Origin: DATMGU01 sp035555315
GTDB lineage: Bacteria; Pseudomonadota; Alphaproteobacteria; ATCC43930; CGMCC-115725
Assembly: GCA_035555315.1 (NCBI GenBank)
Contig: DATMGU010000083.1
Location: 21,203-85,202 of the forward strand
DNA length: 64,000 bases
Reading direction: 5' to 3'
This document shows, piece by piece, positions 35,786 to 44,728 of the stretch (within the stretch, counting starts at the first letter, position 1; every line of letters begins with the position of its first letter). The notes under the pieces were generated by a model. The model was given only the letters and a program-made list of their open reading frames with translations, did not search any database and was not told the DNA's origin. The position numbers and the translations under genes were made by a program.

Positions 35786-37561
35786 TCAGCCGCGCACCGC
35801 GCGGTCCCGCCGGCCGATCCAGCCGGCCAGCAACAAGATGCAGGTGATGAGCAGAAGCAGCAGCGTGGACACGGCCGCCAGCGTGGGATCGACCTGCAGC
35901 ACGGCGCTGTCCCACATCATCTTGGGCAAGGTCGTCTCTAGCCCGCCGGTGACGAACAACGCGATGGTCAGCTCGTCGAACGAGGTGACGAAGGCGAACA
36001 GGAAGGCCGCGATCAGCCCGGCGCGCAGCAGCGGCAGCGTGACGTGCCATAGCGCGCGCAGCCGATTGGCCCCCAGGCTCCAGGCGGCGTTGTCGTAGCG
36101 CTGGTCGTAGGTTTTCAGCACCGCCATCATCGTGACCACGACATAGGGGATGGCCAGGATCGTGTGCCCCAGCACCAGGCCCAGCGTCGTGCCGACCAGC
36201 CGCAGCTTCGCATAGAGATAGAACAACGCCACCGCGATGATGATGCGCGGCACGATCAGCGGCGAGAGCAGCAGGCCGAGGATCAACCCGTTGCCCCGCC
36301 GAACGCCGCGCGAGAGCCCGAACGCCGCGGGTGTGCCGAGCGCCATCGCCAGCACCGCCGTCAGCAGCGCCACCTCGAACGACCGCCCGGTCGCCGCCAG
36401 CCAGGCGCCGGAGCCGAGATAGGCCTGATACCACGAGACGCCGAAGCCGCGCGGCGGCCAGTCCAGCACGCTGCGCGTGGTGAAGGATACCGGGATCATC
36501 AGGAAGGCCGGCAGCGCCAGGAAGACCAGCGCGCACAGCCCCGCCACCCACAGCATCCGGCGCGTGCCCCGTGGCGGCGCTCCCCGGAAACGGGGCTGCA
36601 ACCCGGCCAGGGCTTGCCCCAACAGGTCGCTGGCGCGGCCCAGCCCGGCGAGCAGCATGCGGCCGAACCGCGTCACCCGTCCCGCCGGGCGGCCGGCGCC
36701 CGCCGCCGTGGTGCCGGCCAGGCTGGAGATGCCGAACACCCGGTCATAGCCGGTGAACACCACCAGCACCGCCACGATCAGCAGCACCGATAGCGCGCCG
36801 GCGAAGGGCCAGTTCAGCAGCTCCTGCACCTGCTGGATGATGATCTGCGGCAGCATGATCTCGCGCGGGCTGCCCAGCAGCGCCGGCGTGATGAAGAAGC
36901 CGAGCGAGGAGATGAACACCAACAGCCCGCCGGCCGCGACACCGGGCAGGGAGAGCGGGAAATAGATCCGCCAGAAGGTGCTGCCCCGGGGTGCGCCCAG
37001 CGTCAGCGCCGCCTTGGAAAGGTTGCCGTCGATGCTCTCCATGACGGAGATCATGGTGATGACGCAAAGCGGCATCAACGCGTGCAGCATGCCGACCATG
37101 ACGGCGGGGAAACTGTACAGCATCGGCAGCGGCGCGCCGGTCAGCCCGATCGCCTGCAGCCATTGATTGAACACGCCATTGCGGCCCAGCAGCACGATCC
37201 AGGCGAAGGTGCGCACCAGGAAGCTGGTCCAGAACGGCAGCATTACCCAGAAGGTCAGCCGCGCGCGGACGCGGTCCGTGCTGGTCGCGATCAGATAGGC
37301 CACCGGGTAGCTGAACACCACGGAGAGCGCGGTGGTCCAGGCGGCGCAGCGCAGCGTGATGCCGAGCACGCGCCAATACACCGCCCCCGCCGCCAGCCGT
37401 TCGTAATTGGCCCCCGTCCATGCGCCGGCCTTGGTCTGCAGGCTGAGCAGCAGCAGCTGGCTGACCGGGTAGAGCATCAGCCCGAGGAGGAAACCCACCG
37501 CCGGCAGCAGCATCCACATGGCTGGGCGGAAGCGCCGATGCGGAGCGGTCGCGTCGCGCAT
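35786..37561 (-). CDS. ABC importer permease with two fused permease domains (PotB-PotC-like)
   Basis: 591 residues from the ATG at 37561, carrying two complete binding-protein-dependent permease domains. The first (about 15-300) has the EAA-loop-like KAALTLGAPRGSTFWRIYFP; the second (about 330-585) has WSLGANRLRALWHVTLP. A Gly/Ala/Arg-rich linker of about 50 residues joins them. In most polyamine or spermidine importers these are two proteins, while Fe3+ and thiamine importers (FbpB, ThiP) use fused forms. The longer frame to 37876 runs into the ATPase gene and is rejected. The gene starts two bases after the ATPase stop. Confidence 0.9.
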   Translation of the reverse strand: MRDATAPHRRFRPAMWMLLPAVGFLLGLMLYPVSQLLLLSLQTKAGAWTGANYERLAAGAVYWRVLGITLRCAAWTTALSVVFSYPVAYLIATSTDRVRARLTFWVMLPFWTSFLVRTFAWIVLLGRNGVFNQWLQAIGLTGAPLPMLYSFPAVMVGMLHALMPLCVITMISVMESIDGNLSKAALTLGAPRGSTFWRIYFPLSLPGVAAGGLLVFISSLGFFITPALLGSPREIMLPQIIIQQVQELLNWPFAGALSVLLIVAVLVVFTGYDRVFGISSLAGTTAAGAGRPAGRVTRFGRMLLAGLGRASDLLGQALAGLQPRFRGAPPRGTRRMLWVAGLCALVFLALPAFLMIPVSFTTRSVLDWPPRGFGVSWYQAYLGSGAWLAATGRSFEVALLTAVLAMALGTPAAFGLSRGVRRGNGLILGLLLSPLIVPRIIIAVALFYLYAKLRLVGTTLGLVLGHTILAIPYVVVTMMAVLKTYDQRYDNAAWSLGANRLRALWHVTLPLLRAGLIAAFLFAFVTSFDELTIALFVTGGLETTLPKMMWDSAVLQVDPTLAAVSTLLLLLITCILLLAGWIGRRDRAVRG

Positions 37562-37563
37562 GG

Positions 37564-38658
37564 TTAGGCCTCCTCCGGCAGCAGCACCGTATGCTCGGGC
37601 CGCCATTGCGCCACCAGCGACCGCCCGGGGGCCGCCGACAGCTCGCTCTCGACCGTCAGCCCGGCGACCAGCAACGCGGCCCCGCCGCGTGTCTCCACGA
37701 TGGTGCGGGTGGTGCTGCCCGTGAAGATCACCTCCTTCACCACGCAGGCGATCGCGTTCCAGCCGGGCTCGGCCTGCGTCACCAGCGTCAGATTCTCCGG
37801 CCGCACCATGATCCGCACGGCGCCCAGGCAACCTGCACCACCGGTTACCAGGACCAACCCGCCGGCGGTGGGGCATTCCAGCACCGCGTTGCCCGCCGCA
37901 TGGCCGGTCAACCGTGCCGGCAAGATGTTCGATTCCCCGAGGAAATCGGCGGCGAACACGGTGTTCGGCCGGAAATACAGATCGCCCGGCGTGCCGATCT
38001 GCTCGATCTTGCCATGATTCATCAGGCAGACACGGTCCGACATGGTCAGCGTCTCCTGCTGATCATGGGTGACGTAGAGGATGGTGGTGCCGAGCTGACG
38101 GTGCAGCCGCTTGATCTCGATCTGGAGCTGGTCGCGCAGCTTTTTGTCCAGGGCGCCGAGCGGTTCGTCCATCAGGATGATGCTGGGGCTATAGACCAGG
38201 CAACGAGCTAGGGCGATGCGCTGCTGTTGCCCGCCGGAAAGCTGCCTCGGCATGCGGTCGGCCACATGTGGCAACTGCACCAGGTCCAGCACCCGCGCCA
38301 CCTTCTCGCGCACCACTGCGTCCCTCTCCCGCCGCATGCGCAGTGGGAAGGCGATGTTGTCGGCGACGCTGAGATGCGGGAACAGGGCGTAGTTCTGGAA
38401 CACCATGCCGATGTCCCGCTTGAACGGCGGCGCATGGGTCGCGAGCTTGCCGTCGATCGAGATGGTGCCGCCATCCGGCAGGGTCAGTCCCGCGACCATC
38501 ATCAGCAAGGTCGTCTTGCCGGAGCCGGACGGCCCGAGCAGGGTCAGGAATTCCCCCTCCCGCAGCGTCAGGCTCGTCTTCTCCAAGGCGACGAAGTCGC
38601 CGTAATGCTTCCAGACCTCGTCGACCTGCAACTTCGGGACGGCGGCGCCGCTTGTCAC
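37564..38658 (-). CDS. ABC importer ATP-binding protein (PotA/FbpC type)
   Basis: 364 residues. Walker A is GPSGSGKTT (about 40-48), the signature is LSGGQQQRIAL, Walker B is IILMDEPLGALD, and the switch histidine is in YVTHDQQE. A C-terminal TOBE-like regulatory domain (about 240-360) is typical of polyamine and Fe3+ importers. It powers the fused permease next to it. It lies 16 bases after the binding-protein gene in the same operon. Confidence 0.93.
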   Translation of the reverse strand: MTSGAAVPKLQVDEVWKHYGDFVALEKTSLTLREGEFLTLLGPSGSGKTTLLMMVAGLTLPDGGTISIDGKLATHAPPFKRDIGMVFQNYALFPHLSVADNIAFPLRMRRERDAVVREKVARVLDLVQLPHVADRMPRQLSGGQQQRIALARCLVYSPSIILMDEPLGALDKKLRDQLQIEIKRLHRQLGTTILYVTHDQQETLTMSDRVCLMNHGKIEQIGTPGDLYFRPNTVFAADFLGESNILPARLTGHAAGNAVLECPTAGGLVLVTGGAGCLGAVRIMVRPENLTLVTQAEPGWNAIACVVKEVIFTGSTTRTIVETRGGAALLVAGLTVESELSAAPGRSLVAQWRPEHTVLLPEEA

Positions 38659-38674
38659 CCCCGGCGGATCCGTC

Positions 38675-39778
38675 TCAGCCCAACAGCCAGGCGTTGAACC
38701 GGTCGAGCGCCGCGTCCTTGGACTTCGCCCAATAATCGCCGTCGATCTTGAGGCCTTGCTTGTGCCACTCCGGATAGGTCGTCAGCGTGCGGGCGACCGG
38801 GTCGTCGATGTATTTATAGGCGGCTGGGTTGGTCGGGCCGTTGGTCAGGTATTTGGTGAAGGTGGCCTGCCGCTTGGGGTTGCAGGTGAACTTGATGAAT
38901 TTGCGGCAGATATCGGCATTGGGCGTGCCTTTAAGGATCGCCCAGACATCGACGCCCCAGATGTTCTGGTTCCACTCCACCGCGACCGGCACGCCCGCAT
39001 CGCGCACGGCATAGATCCGGTTGGCCCAGACCGGCAGCATGTCCACTTCGCCATTCGCCAGCATCTGCGTCGCCTGCGCGCCCGACGCCCACCAGGCATC
39101 GACATGCGGGCGGATGGCGGTGAGCGACTTGAACGCTTTATCCAGGTCGCAGGGGTAGACCTTGTCGGACGGCACGCCATCCGCCATCAAGGCCTGCTCC
39201 ACCGCGTCGAACGGGTATTTGCGCAGGCCCCGGCGGCCCGGGAAGTTTGCGACGTCCCAGTACTCCTTCCAGGACGTGGGCGGCTTTTTCACCTTGTCGG
39301 AGCGATAGCCGATGGCGGTGGCATAGACGTCCGAGCCGATACCATAGGCGTCGCGGTATTCGAGCGGGATCTCCGAGACCGCCGGGTCGTTGTCGAGCTC
39401 GTGCTTCTCGATATAGCCCGCATCGGCCAAAAGCTGCACCGCGGTCTGGCTCATGCCACCGGCGATGTTCCAAGCGTAGTTCTTGGTCTCCACCATGCTC
39501 TTGATCTCGGCGGTCGGCTCCGCGGCCGAGACGACGCCGACGACCTCGATCCCGGTTTCCTTCTTGAACGGCTGGTAGAACGCTTCCGCGAAGCCCGGGG
39601 TGAACGGGCCGCCGGGGTCGCGCACCACGATGCGGGTGCCCTGCGCCTCGGCATCGCGGATGATATAGGGTGCCGCGAAGGCAGCGGCCGCGCCGGAAGC
39701 GGCGGTGCGCAGCAGCCCGCGACGCGTGATTCCGGGTGTGATTCCGGCATGTCCGACGATCCGGTCCGAGCTAGGCAT
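38675..39778 (-). CDS. ABC importer periplasmic binding protein (PotD-like)
   Basis: 367 residues when started at the ATG at 39778; the longer frame to 39829 adds a non-signal segment. The N-terminus has a twin-arginine-like leader (TRRGLLRTAASGAAAAF), suggesting Tat export and a folded or cofactor-like ligand. The mature part is a type 2 binding protein close to PotD/spermidine and AfuA-like proteins. With the fused permease and ATPase it forms one importer. Downstream enzymes suggest a carbon source rather than polyamine. A palindromic operator candidate is 27 bases upstream. Confidence 0.88.
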   Translation of the reverse strand: MPSSDRIVGHAGITPGITRRGLLRTAASGAAAAFAAPYIIRDAEAQGTRIVVRDPGGPFTPGFAEAFYQPFKKETGIEVVGVVSAAEPTAEIKSMVETKNYAWNIAGGMSQTAVQLLADAGYIEKHELDNDPAVSEIPLEYRDAYGIGSDVYATAIGYRSDKVKKPPTSWKEYWDVANFPGRRGLRKYPFDAVEQALMADGVPSDKVYPCDLDKAFKSLTAIRPHVDAWWASGAQATQMLANGEVDMLPVWANRIYAVRDAGVPVAVEWNQNIWGVDVWAILKGTPNADICRKFIKFTCNPKRQATFTKYLTNGPTNPAAYKYIDDPVARTLTTYPEWHKQGLKIDGDYWAKSKDAALDRFNAWLLG

Positions 39779-39888
39779 GACACCCTCCGCGTTGCGAAAA
39801 ATTCTACTATAGTATAACTCTATGATCATCGTCCCTTTTCGTGCAAGCCGATTTTCGCGTGTAGCGAACCCGAGGCAGGAGGCAGCCC
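39779..39888. promoter_or_regulatory. Divergent operator region with TACTATAGTA palindrome
   Basis: This 110-base gap lies between the binding-protein gene (minus) and the FAD dehydrogenase gene (plus). A perfect palindrome TACTATAGTA is at 39805-39814, with two further matching base pairs outside one mismatch. It resembles ATACTAGTAT at 42042-42051 and suits a GntR-type dimer. An AGGCAGGAGG ribosome binding site precedes the start at 39889. Confidence 0.5.
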
Positions 39889-41358
39889 ATGCATCCAGAT
39901 AACCCGCGCCCAGATGACCTGCGGGACGCCGTCGCCGCCATCGTCGGTGCCGCCCATGTGTTGACCACGGCGGCGGACCTCGCCGCCTATGTCACCGATT
40001 GGCGCGACCGCTATCACGGCGATGCACGCATGGTGGTTCGCCCGGCCAGCGCTGCGGAGGTGTCGGCGGTGGTGCGGCTGTGCTTCGAACACGGCGTCCC
40101 GGTGGTGCCCCAGGGCGGCAATACCGGGCTATGCGGCGGCGCCACGCCGGATGCCAGCGGGCAGGCGGTCGTGTTAAGGCTGGATCGGATGAACCGGATT
40201 CGCGACATTTCCGTCATGGACGGCACGATGCTGGTGGAGGCGGGGTGTATTCTGCAGACCCTGCAGGAGGCGGCCGCGGCGGCTGGGCTGCTGTTCCCGC
40301 TGTCGCTCGGTGCCGAGGGCAGCTGCCAGATCGGCGGCAATATCTCGACCAATGCGGGCGGCACCGCCGTGCTGCGCTATGGTCCCACGCGCGACCTGGT
40401 GCTGGGATTGGAGGTCGTATTGCCGGACGGGTCGCTGTGCGACTGGCTGACACCGCTGCGCAAGAACACCACCGGCTACGACCTCAAACAGCTGTTCATC
40501 GGCGCCGAAGGCACGCTCGGCATCATCACCGCCGCCGCGTTGAAGGTCTTCCCGCAACCGGCTCAGAGCACTACCGCGATGGTGACGCTGGAGGGGCCGG
40601 AAGCCGCCCTGACGCTGTTGGAGCGGTTGCGCACCACGCTCGGCGACCGGTTGTCGAGCTTCGAGATCATCAACTGGGCACAGGCCGAGATCGCTCTGAC
40701 CTATGTCCCCGGCAACACCCTGCCCTTCGCGGGGGTGTCGCCCTGGTACGTCGTGGTGGAGGTCACCGACACGCTGACCCGCTACGACCTGCGCGAGGCG
40801 CTGGAGAGCGTGCTGGCCGGCACGCTGGAGGACGGCACCATCACCGATGCCGTCGTCGCCAGCAGTGAGGCGCAAGCGGCGGCGCTCTGGCGCATCCGGC
40901 ACAGCGTGTCCGAGGGCAACAAGCATGCGGGGTTCGGCGTCTCCCATGACACGGCCGTGCCGCTGCGCGCCCAAGCCGATTTCGTGCGCCGCGTCGAACA
41001 GCGCATTCCGGCGGAGTTTCCGGACGGCAAGCTGCTGCTGGTCGGCCATATGGGCGACGGCAATATCCATGTCGTCGTCCTGTTCGACCAGGCCCGCCAC
41101 ACGTCGGATGTCCTGCAGCGGATCGCCACGCGGGTCAACGCCATCGTGGATGAGATAACGCTCGATCTGCGCGGGACGATCAGCGCCGAGCACGGCATCG
41201 GGCAGACCAACAAGCAGCGCCTGCTGGCAGGCCGCGGTCCCCATGACGTGGCGCTGATGCGGCGGATCAAGGCGGCGCTGGACCCGAAGGGGCTGTTCAA
41301 CCCGGGCAAATTGTTCGATCCGCCGGACCAGCCCTCGGCCCCAGATCTCCTGCACTAG
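39889..41358 (+). CDS. FAD-linked D-2-hydroxyacid dehydrogenase (GlcD/D2HGDH family)
   Basis: 489 residues. The PCMH-type FAD-binding domain (about 40-220) contains GGNTGLCGGATPD and the downstream block GNISTNAGGTAVLRYG. The C-terminal domain has the metal/substrate block HMGDGNIHVVV and SAEHGIGQTNK. These enzymes oxidise D-lactate, D-2-hydroxyglutarate or related D-hydroxyacids. Together with the FMN S-hydroxyacid oxidase at 33670 the region covers both stereoisomers of a hydroxyacid. It is divergent from the importer operon and starts a plus-strand set. Confidence 0.92.
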   Translation: MHPDNPRPDDLRDAVAAIVGAAHVLTTAADLAAYVTDWRDRYHGDARMVVRPASAAEVSAVVRLCFEHGVPVVPQGGNTGLCGGATPDASGQAVVLRLDRMNRIRDISVMDGTMLVEAGCILQTLQEAAAAAGLLFPLSLGAEGSCQIGGNISTNAGGTAVLRYGPTRDLVLGLEVVLPDGSLCDWLTPLRKNTTGYDLKQLFIGAEGTLGIITAAALKVFPQPAQSTTAMVTLEGPEAALTLLERLRTTLGDRLSSFEIINWAQAEIALTYVPGNTLPFAGVSPWYVVVEVTDTLTRYDLREALESVLAGTLEDGTITDAVVASSEAQAAALWRIRHSVSEGNKHAGFGVSHDTAVPLRAQADFVRRVEQRIPAEFPDGKLLLVGHMGDGNIHVVVLFDQARHTSDVLQRIATRVNAIVDEITLDLRGTISAEHGIGQTNKQRLLAGRGPHDVALMRRIKAALDPKGLFNPGKLFDPPDQPSAPDLLH

Positions 41359-41388
41359 ACCTCCCGCACTAAACAGGGACCTTCGAGC

Positions 41389-42000
41389 TTGGATATCAGC
41401 CATCCCGGACGCCGCATCGATGGCGACGATAGCCCCAGGCCGGCCGCTGGCCCGGTCGATATCGGACAACGCCTGCGCATGTTGCGACACGAGCGGTCCT
41501 GGACCTTGCTGCGCGCCAGCCAGCAGACCGGCCTGTCGTTATCCGCCCTGTCCAAGATCGAGCGCGGCGAGCTGTCGCCCACGCTGAGCAGCCTGAACAA
41601 GATCGCCGCCGGGTTCGGCATCGACATCGTCAGCTTGGTGGATAGCGAGGCGCCGCCCAACGCGATGGGCCGCCGGGTCATCAATCGCCAATCCACGGGC
41701 ACAACGCTCAAGACGAAGACCTGCCAGAACGTCTGGCTCGCCGCGGAATTGCGGCACAAGCGGATGCTGCCGATCGTGACCCGGGTGACGGCGCGCGATC
41801 CCGACGAATACGCCGAATGGGCCAACCATTCCGGGGAAATCTTCCTCTACGTGTTGTCCGGCACGCTCGTCGTGCATTCGCGCCTGTACGAACCGGTGCG
41901 GCTGAAGGCGCATGACAGCATGTATTACGATGCGACCGCGGACTCGAAATGGACGTCCCACGGCAAGGCCGATGCCCAGGTGCTGTGGGTCTACGCTTGA
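41389..42000 (+). CDS. XRE-family regulator with C-terminal cupin domain
   Basis: 203 residues. An N-terminal helix-turn-helix (about 24-80: GQRLRMLRHERSWTLLRAS ... LSALSKIERGE) is followed by a cupin sensor domain (about 110-203). Regulators of this type (PuuR-like) often control polyamine, amino-acid or hydroxyacid catabolism. No ATG lies before the helix-turn-helix, so the TTG at 41389 is the likely start; the ATG at 41479 would cut into the domain. It follows the FAD dehydrogenase by 30 bases. Confidence 0.85.
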   Translation: MDISHPGRRIDGDDSPRPAAGPVDIGQRLRMLRHERSWTLLRASQQTGLSLSALSKIERGELSPTLSSLNKIAAGFGIDIVSLVDSEAPPNAMGRRVINRQSTGTTLKTKTCQNVWLAAELRHKRMLPIVTRVTARDPDEYAEWANHSGEIFLYVLSGTLVVHSRLYEPVRLKAHDSMYYDATADSKWTSHGKADAQVLWVYA

Positions 42001-42083
42001 TCTAAGGCGCCGCATCGAGAGTGTCTTGACCCGCACCAGCCATACTAGTATCCAAGGATACAAGAAATCTGGGGGCACTCTGC
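42001..42083 (+). promoter_or_regulatory. Palindromic operator candidates before the zinc dehydrogenase gene
   Basis: A perfect palindrome ATACTAGTAT (42042-42051) overlaps a second inverted repeat GTATCC-AA-GGATAC (42048-42061). The start of the next gene is at 42084, so binding here would cover the promoter or the leader. The first is similar to TACTATAGTA at 39805-39814 upstream of the importer operon. A GntR (46145) or XRE-cupin (41389) regulator could be the ligand. Confidence 0.5.
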
Positions 42084-43100
42084 ATGGTCGCGATCTCGGT
42101 CGAGAAGCCGCATCATCTCGTGGTGGGTGAGGATCGGGCAGGTCTGCCGGGTCCGGGCGACGTGCTGGTCGCCGTGCACCGCGCCGGCATCTGCGGCTCG
42201 GATATGCATATCCTCCACGGCACCAACCCCTTCGCGCGCTATCCGCGCATCATCGGGCACGAAATGGCCGGCACCGTGGAGGTGGTCGGTTCCGACGTGA
42301 CGGGGCTGCGGGTCGGCGACAGGGTAGTGATCGACCCCGTGGTCGCCTGCGGCCGGTGCTACCCGTGCCGGGCCGGCCGGCCGAACGTCTGCGCCAAGCT
42401 GGAGGTGTTCGGTGTCCACCGCGACGGCGGGTTCCGCGACAGCCTCGTCGTGCCGGCCGCCAACGCGGTGAAGATTTCCGCCACGCTCGATTTCGGCTTG
42501 GCGGCCCTCGCCGAGCCCCTGTCGATCGCGGCCAATGTCCTGTCGCGCACCGGCTGCACGGACCAGGACGTGGTGTTGATCTATGGCGCCGGGACGGTGG
42601 GCGTGACGGTGCTGCAGGTCGCGAAGCTGTTCGGCGCCCGCTGCATCGTCGCCGATCCCGACGCGGCACGGCTGCGCCGGGCGACCGCGTTCGGCGCGGA
42701 TGTGGTTCTGCGGTCCGGCCATGACGACATACCCGGCGCCGTCGCGGGCGAGTTGGACGGTCTCGGCCCCTCGGTCGTCATCGACGGCGCCGGCGTACCG
42801 GCCCTGCTGGGTGAGGCCTGCCGCGTCGCGGCGCCGGCCGGGCGCATCGGCTTGCTCGGCTTCTCGCCGGAGCCGACGCCGGTGATCCAGCAGGCGATCG
42901 TCAGCAAGGAACTGACCATCGTCGGCTCCCGACTCAACCGCCGCCTGCTGCCCCAGGTGATCGGCTGGCTGGAGGCAGGCTCGCTACAGCCGGCCGCGAT
43001 GATCACCCAGACCTTCGCCGCCAGCGACGCCCAGGCCGCCTTCGACCTGGTGGAGAACCACCCCGAACAGACCGTGAAGGTGCAGCTCAGCTTCCGATAG
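42084..43100 (+). CDS. Zinc-dependent medium-chain alcohol dehydrogenase
   Basis: 338 residues. Catalytic zinc ligands are in GICGSDMH and GHEMAG, with E in ALAEPLS. The structural zinc cysteines are in CGRCYPCRAGRPNVC. The NAD-binding motif GAGTVG is near 168. The closest relatives by pattern are sorbitol, threonine and sugar-acid (galactonate-type) dehydrogenases. It starts after a palindromic operator and heads the plus-strand set followed by an amino-acid-type ABC importer, so it probably oxidises the imported polyhydroxy compound. Confidence 0.9.
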   Translation: MVAISVEKPHHLVVGEDRAGLPGPGDVLVAVHRAGICGSDMHILHGTNPFARYPRIIGHEMAGTVEVVGSDVTGLRVGDRVVIDPVVACGRCYPCRAGRPNVCAKLEVFGVHRDGGFRDSLVVPAANAVKISATLDFGLAALAEPLSIAANVLSRTGCTDQDVVLIYGAGTVGVTVLQVAKLFGARCIVADPDAARLRRATAFGADVVLRSGHDDIPGAVAGELDGLGPSVVIDGAGVPALLGEACRVAAPAGRIGLLGFSPEPTPVIQQAIVSKELTIVGSRLNRRLLPQVIGWLEAGSLQPAAMITQTFAASDAQAAFDLVENHPEQTVKVQLSFR

Positions 43101-43135
43101 CCAATCCAAGAACAATAACGACAAGGGAGAGAACC

Positions 43136-43972
43136 ATGACCGCTCGCATCCATCCTATTCTGCGTTTCGCCCCCATTTTGCGCTTCGTCACGGCCGCCGC
43201 CGCTGTCCTGACGCTGACCGCCGGCAGCGCCGGCGCCGAGGGCACCAGCATCCTGCAGCAGATCCTGTCGCGCGGGACGATCCGGATCGCCGTGCTGCCC
43301 AGCCTGCCGCCCTATAGCCGCGTGCTGCCGAGCGGCGAGGCCGAGGGTTACGACATCGATATCGCCAAGCGGCTCGCGGAGGCGTTGAAGGTAAAGCCGG
43401 AATTCGTCGTCACCGATATTCCCGGCCGCGTCACCTCGCTGCAGACCCATAAAGTCGATATCACGATCGCCGACTTCACCCGCAACGTGGAGCGGTCGAC
43501 CACCATCGCCTTCACCGATCCCTATCTGGTCACCACCATGCGGATGCTGGTCCAGGACGGCAGTAAGCCGCGCGCGATTACCGACCTTGGCGACGGGGCG
43601 GGCATCAAGGTCGCGATCTCCCGCGGCGGCACGGCGGAACGCGCGGTCCCCGCCGCCTTGCCGAAGGCGGAGATCACCCGCTTCAACACGCAGGCGGATG
43701 AGATGAGCGCCCTGCTGTCCGGCCAGGTGGACGCGATGGCGGAGGATGATTTCTACAACACGCAGGCGATCAAGGACCGCCCCGGCAAGCTGCGCCAGCT
43801 CGATGGCACCCTGGCACGGGCGGAGATCGCGATCGGGCTGCCCGCCGGCGATTTCGATCTCTACCGCGTGCTGAATCTGTACGTCGCCCAGTTCAACGCG
43901 TCCGGCGACAATGCGAAGCTGTTCAAGCAGTGGTTCGGCTTCGACCAGCCGGCGATCGCCGCCCGCTTCTAG
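43136..43972 (+). CDS. Polar amino-acid-type ABC binding protein
   Basis: 278 residues with a signal peptide (after about residue 30, SAGA). The type 2 binding-protein fold is shown by RIAVLPSLPPYSR, GYDIDIAKRLAEAL and TIAFTDPYLVTT. It is the binding component for the two permeases and ATPase that follow. The family binds amino acids and also organic acids; the surrounding dehydrogenases leave the ligand open. A 71-base gap with hairpins separates it from the permeases, which fits higher production of the binding protein. Confidence 0.92.
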   Translation: MTARIHPILRFAPILRFVTAAAAVLTLTAGSAGAEGTSILQQILSRGTIRIAVLPSLPPYSRVLPSGEAEGYDIDIAKRLAEALKVKPEFVVTDIPGRVTSLQTHKVDITIADFTRNVERSTTIAFTDPYLVTTMRMLVQDGSKPRAITDLGDGAGIKVAISRGGTAERAVPAALPKAEITRFNTQADEMSALLSGQVDAMAEDDFYNTQAIKDRPGKLRQLDGTLARAEIAIGLPAGDFDLYRVLNLYVAQFNASGDNAKLFKQWFGFDQPAIAARF

Positions 43973-43992
43973 GGAGCGCCTGCTTCTCGCCA

Positions 43993-44037
43993 GCCTGGCC
44001 GGCATGACGCTGGCCAGGCACCCATTTTCAGGGTGCC
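43993..44037 (+). promoter_or_regulatory. Two competing intercistronic hairpins
   Basis: Stem 1 is 8 bp, GCCTGGCC (43993-44000) with GGCCAGGC (44012-44019). Stem 2 is 7 bp, GGCACCC (44017-44023) with GGGTGCC (44031-44037). They share three bases, so they cannot both be complete. They lie between the binding-protein gene and the first permease gene. They may stabilise the upstream mRNA and reduce expression of the permeases. Confidence 0.55.
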
Positions 44038-44043
44038 GCGACC

Positions 44044-44718
44044 ATGGCCTATACCTTCACGCTGCGCACGATCTATCCCTATCTGGGCGAACTGCTGCAC
44101 GCGGCCATGCTGACGCTCGGCCTGTCGCTGCTCGCGATTCTGATCAGCCTGGTGATCGGCGCCGGTGTCGCGGTGTTGCGGCGCAGCCCGTCCCGGCTGC
44201 TGCGGGCCGTCGGCGCCGCCTATGTCGAAGTGATGCGCAACACGCCGCTGCTGGTCATCCTCTACATCATCTATTTCGCCGGGCCGGGCGTCGGCCTGCG
44301 CCTGTCCTCCTTCACGGCGGCGGTGATCGGCTTGTCCCTGAACAGCGCCGGCTATATGGCGGAGATCCTGCGCGCCGGGCTGATCGCGGTCTCCGCGGGA
44401 CAGTTCGAGGCGGCGCAGGCGCAGGGTTTCACCACCTTTCAGACCTTCCGGTACATCATCTTCCCGCAAGTGTTCCGGACCATCTACGCCCCGCTCGGCA
44501 ATCAGATCATCGCCGTCATCCTCGCCTCGTCGCTCGCCTCGGCCATCGCCGTGGACGAGGTGGCGTCCTGGATGGAGACCACCGGGTCCACCTCGTTCCG
44601 GTTCTTCGAGACCTTCGTCGTCGCGGCGATCGTTTATCTCGTGCTCTGCCAGTTGGTGAATATCGGCAGGCTCGGGCTGGGTCGCATCCTCTTCCGCCAG
44701 GAGATGGGTACCAGATGA
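44044..44718 (+). CDS. Amino-acid-type ABC permease, subunit 1
   Basis: 224 residues of the HisM/GlnP type, with about five membrane helices (about 15-40, 60-80, 90-110, 155-175, 195-215). The family block YVEVMRNTPLLVILYIIYF is followed by the EAA-like loop EAAQAQGFTTFQTFRYIIFPQ. It forms a heterodimer with the permease encoded next, 10 bases downstream. It starts soon after the hairpins at 43993-44037. Confidence 0.93.
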   Translation: MAYTFTLRTIYPYLGELLHAAMLTLGLSLLAILISLVIGAGVAVLRRSPSRLLRAVGAAYVEVMRNTPLLVILYIIYFAGPGVGLRLSSFTAAVIGLSLNSAGYMAEILRAGLIAVSAGQFEAAQAQGFTTFQTFRYIIFPQVFRTIYAPLGNQIIAVILASSLASAIAVDEVASWMETTGSTSFRFFETFVVAAIVYLVLCQLVNIGRLGLGRILFRQEMGTR

Positions 44719-44728
44719 GCCTTACGCC

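Noticed and set aside
37564..37876. N-terminal extension of the fused permease into the ATPase gene
   Set aside because: The extension is Arg/Gly-rich and overlaps the ATPase coding region; the ATG at 37561 gives a normal permease N-terminus.
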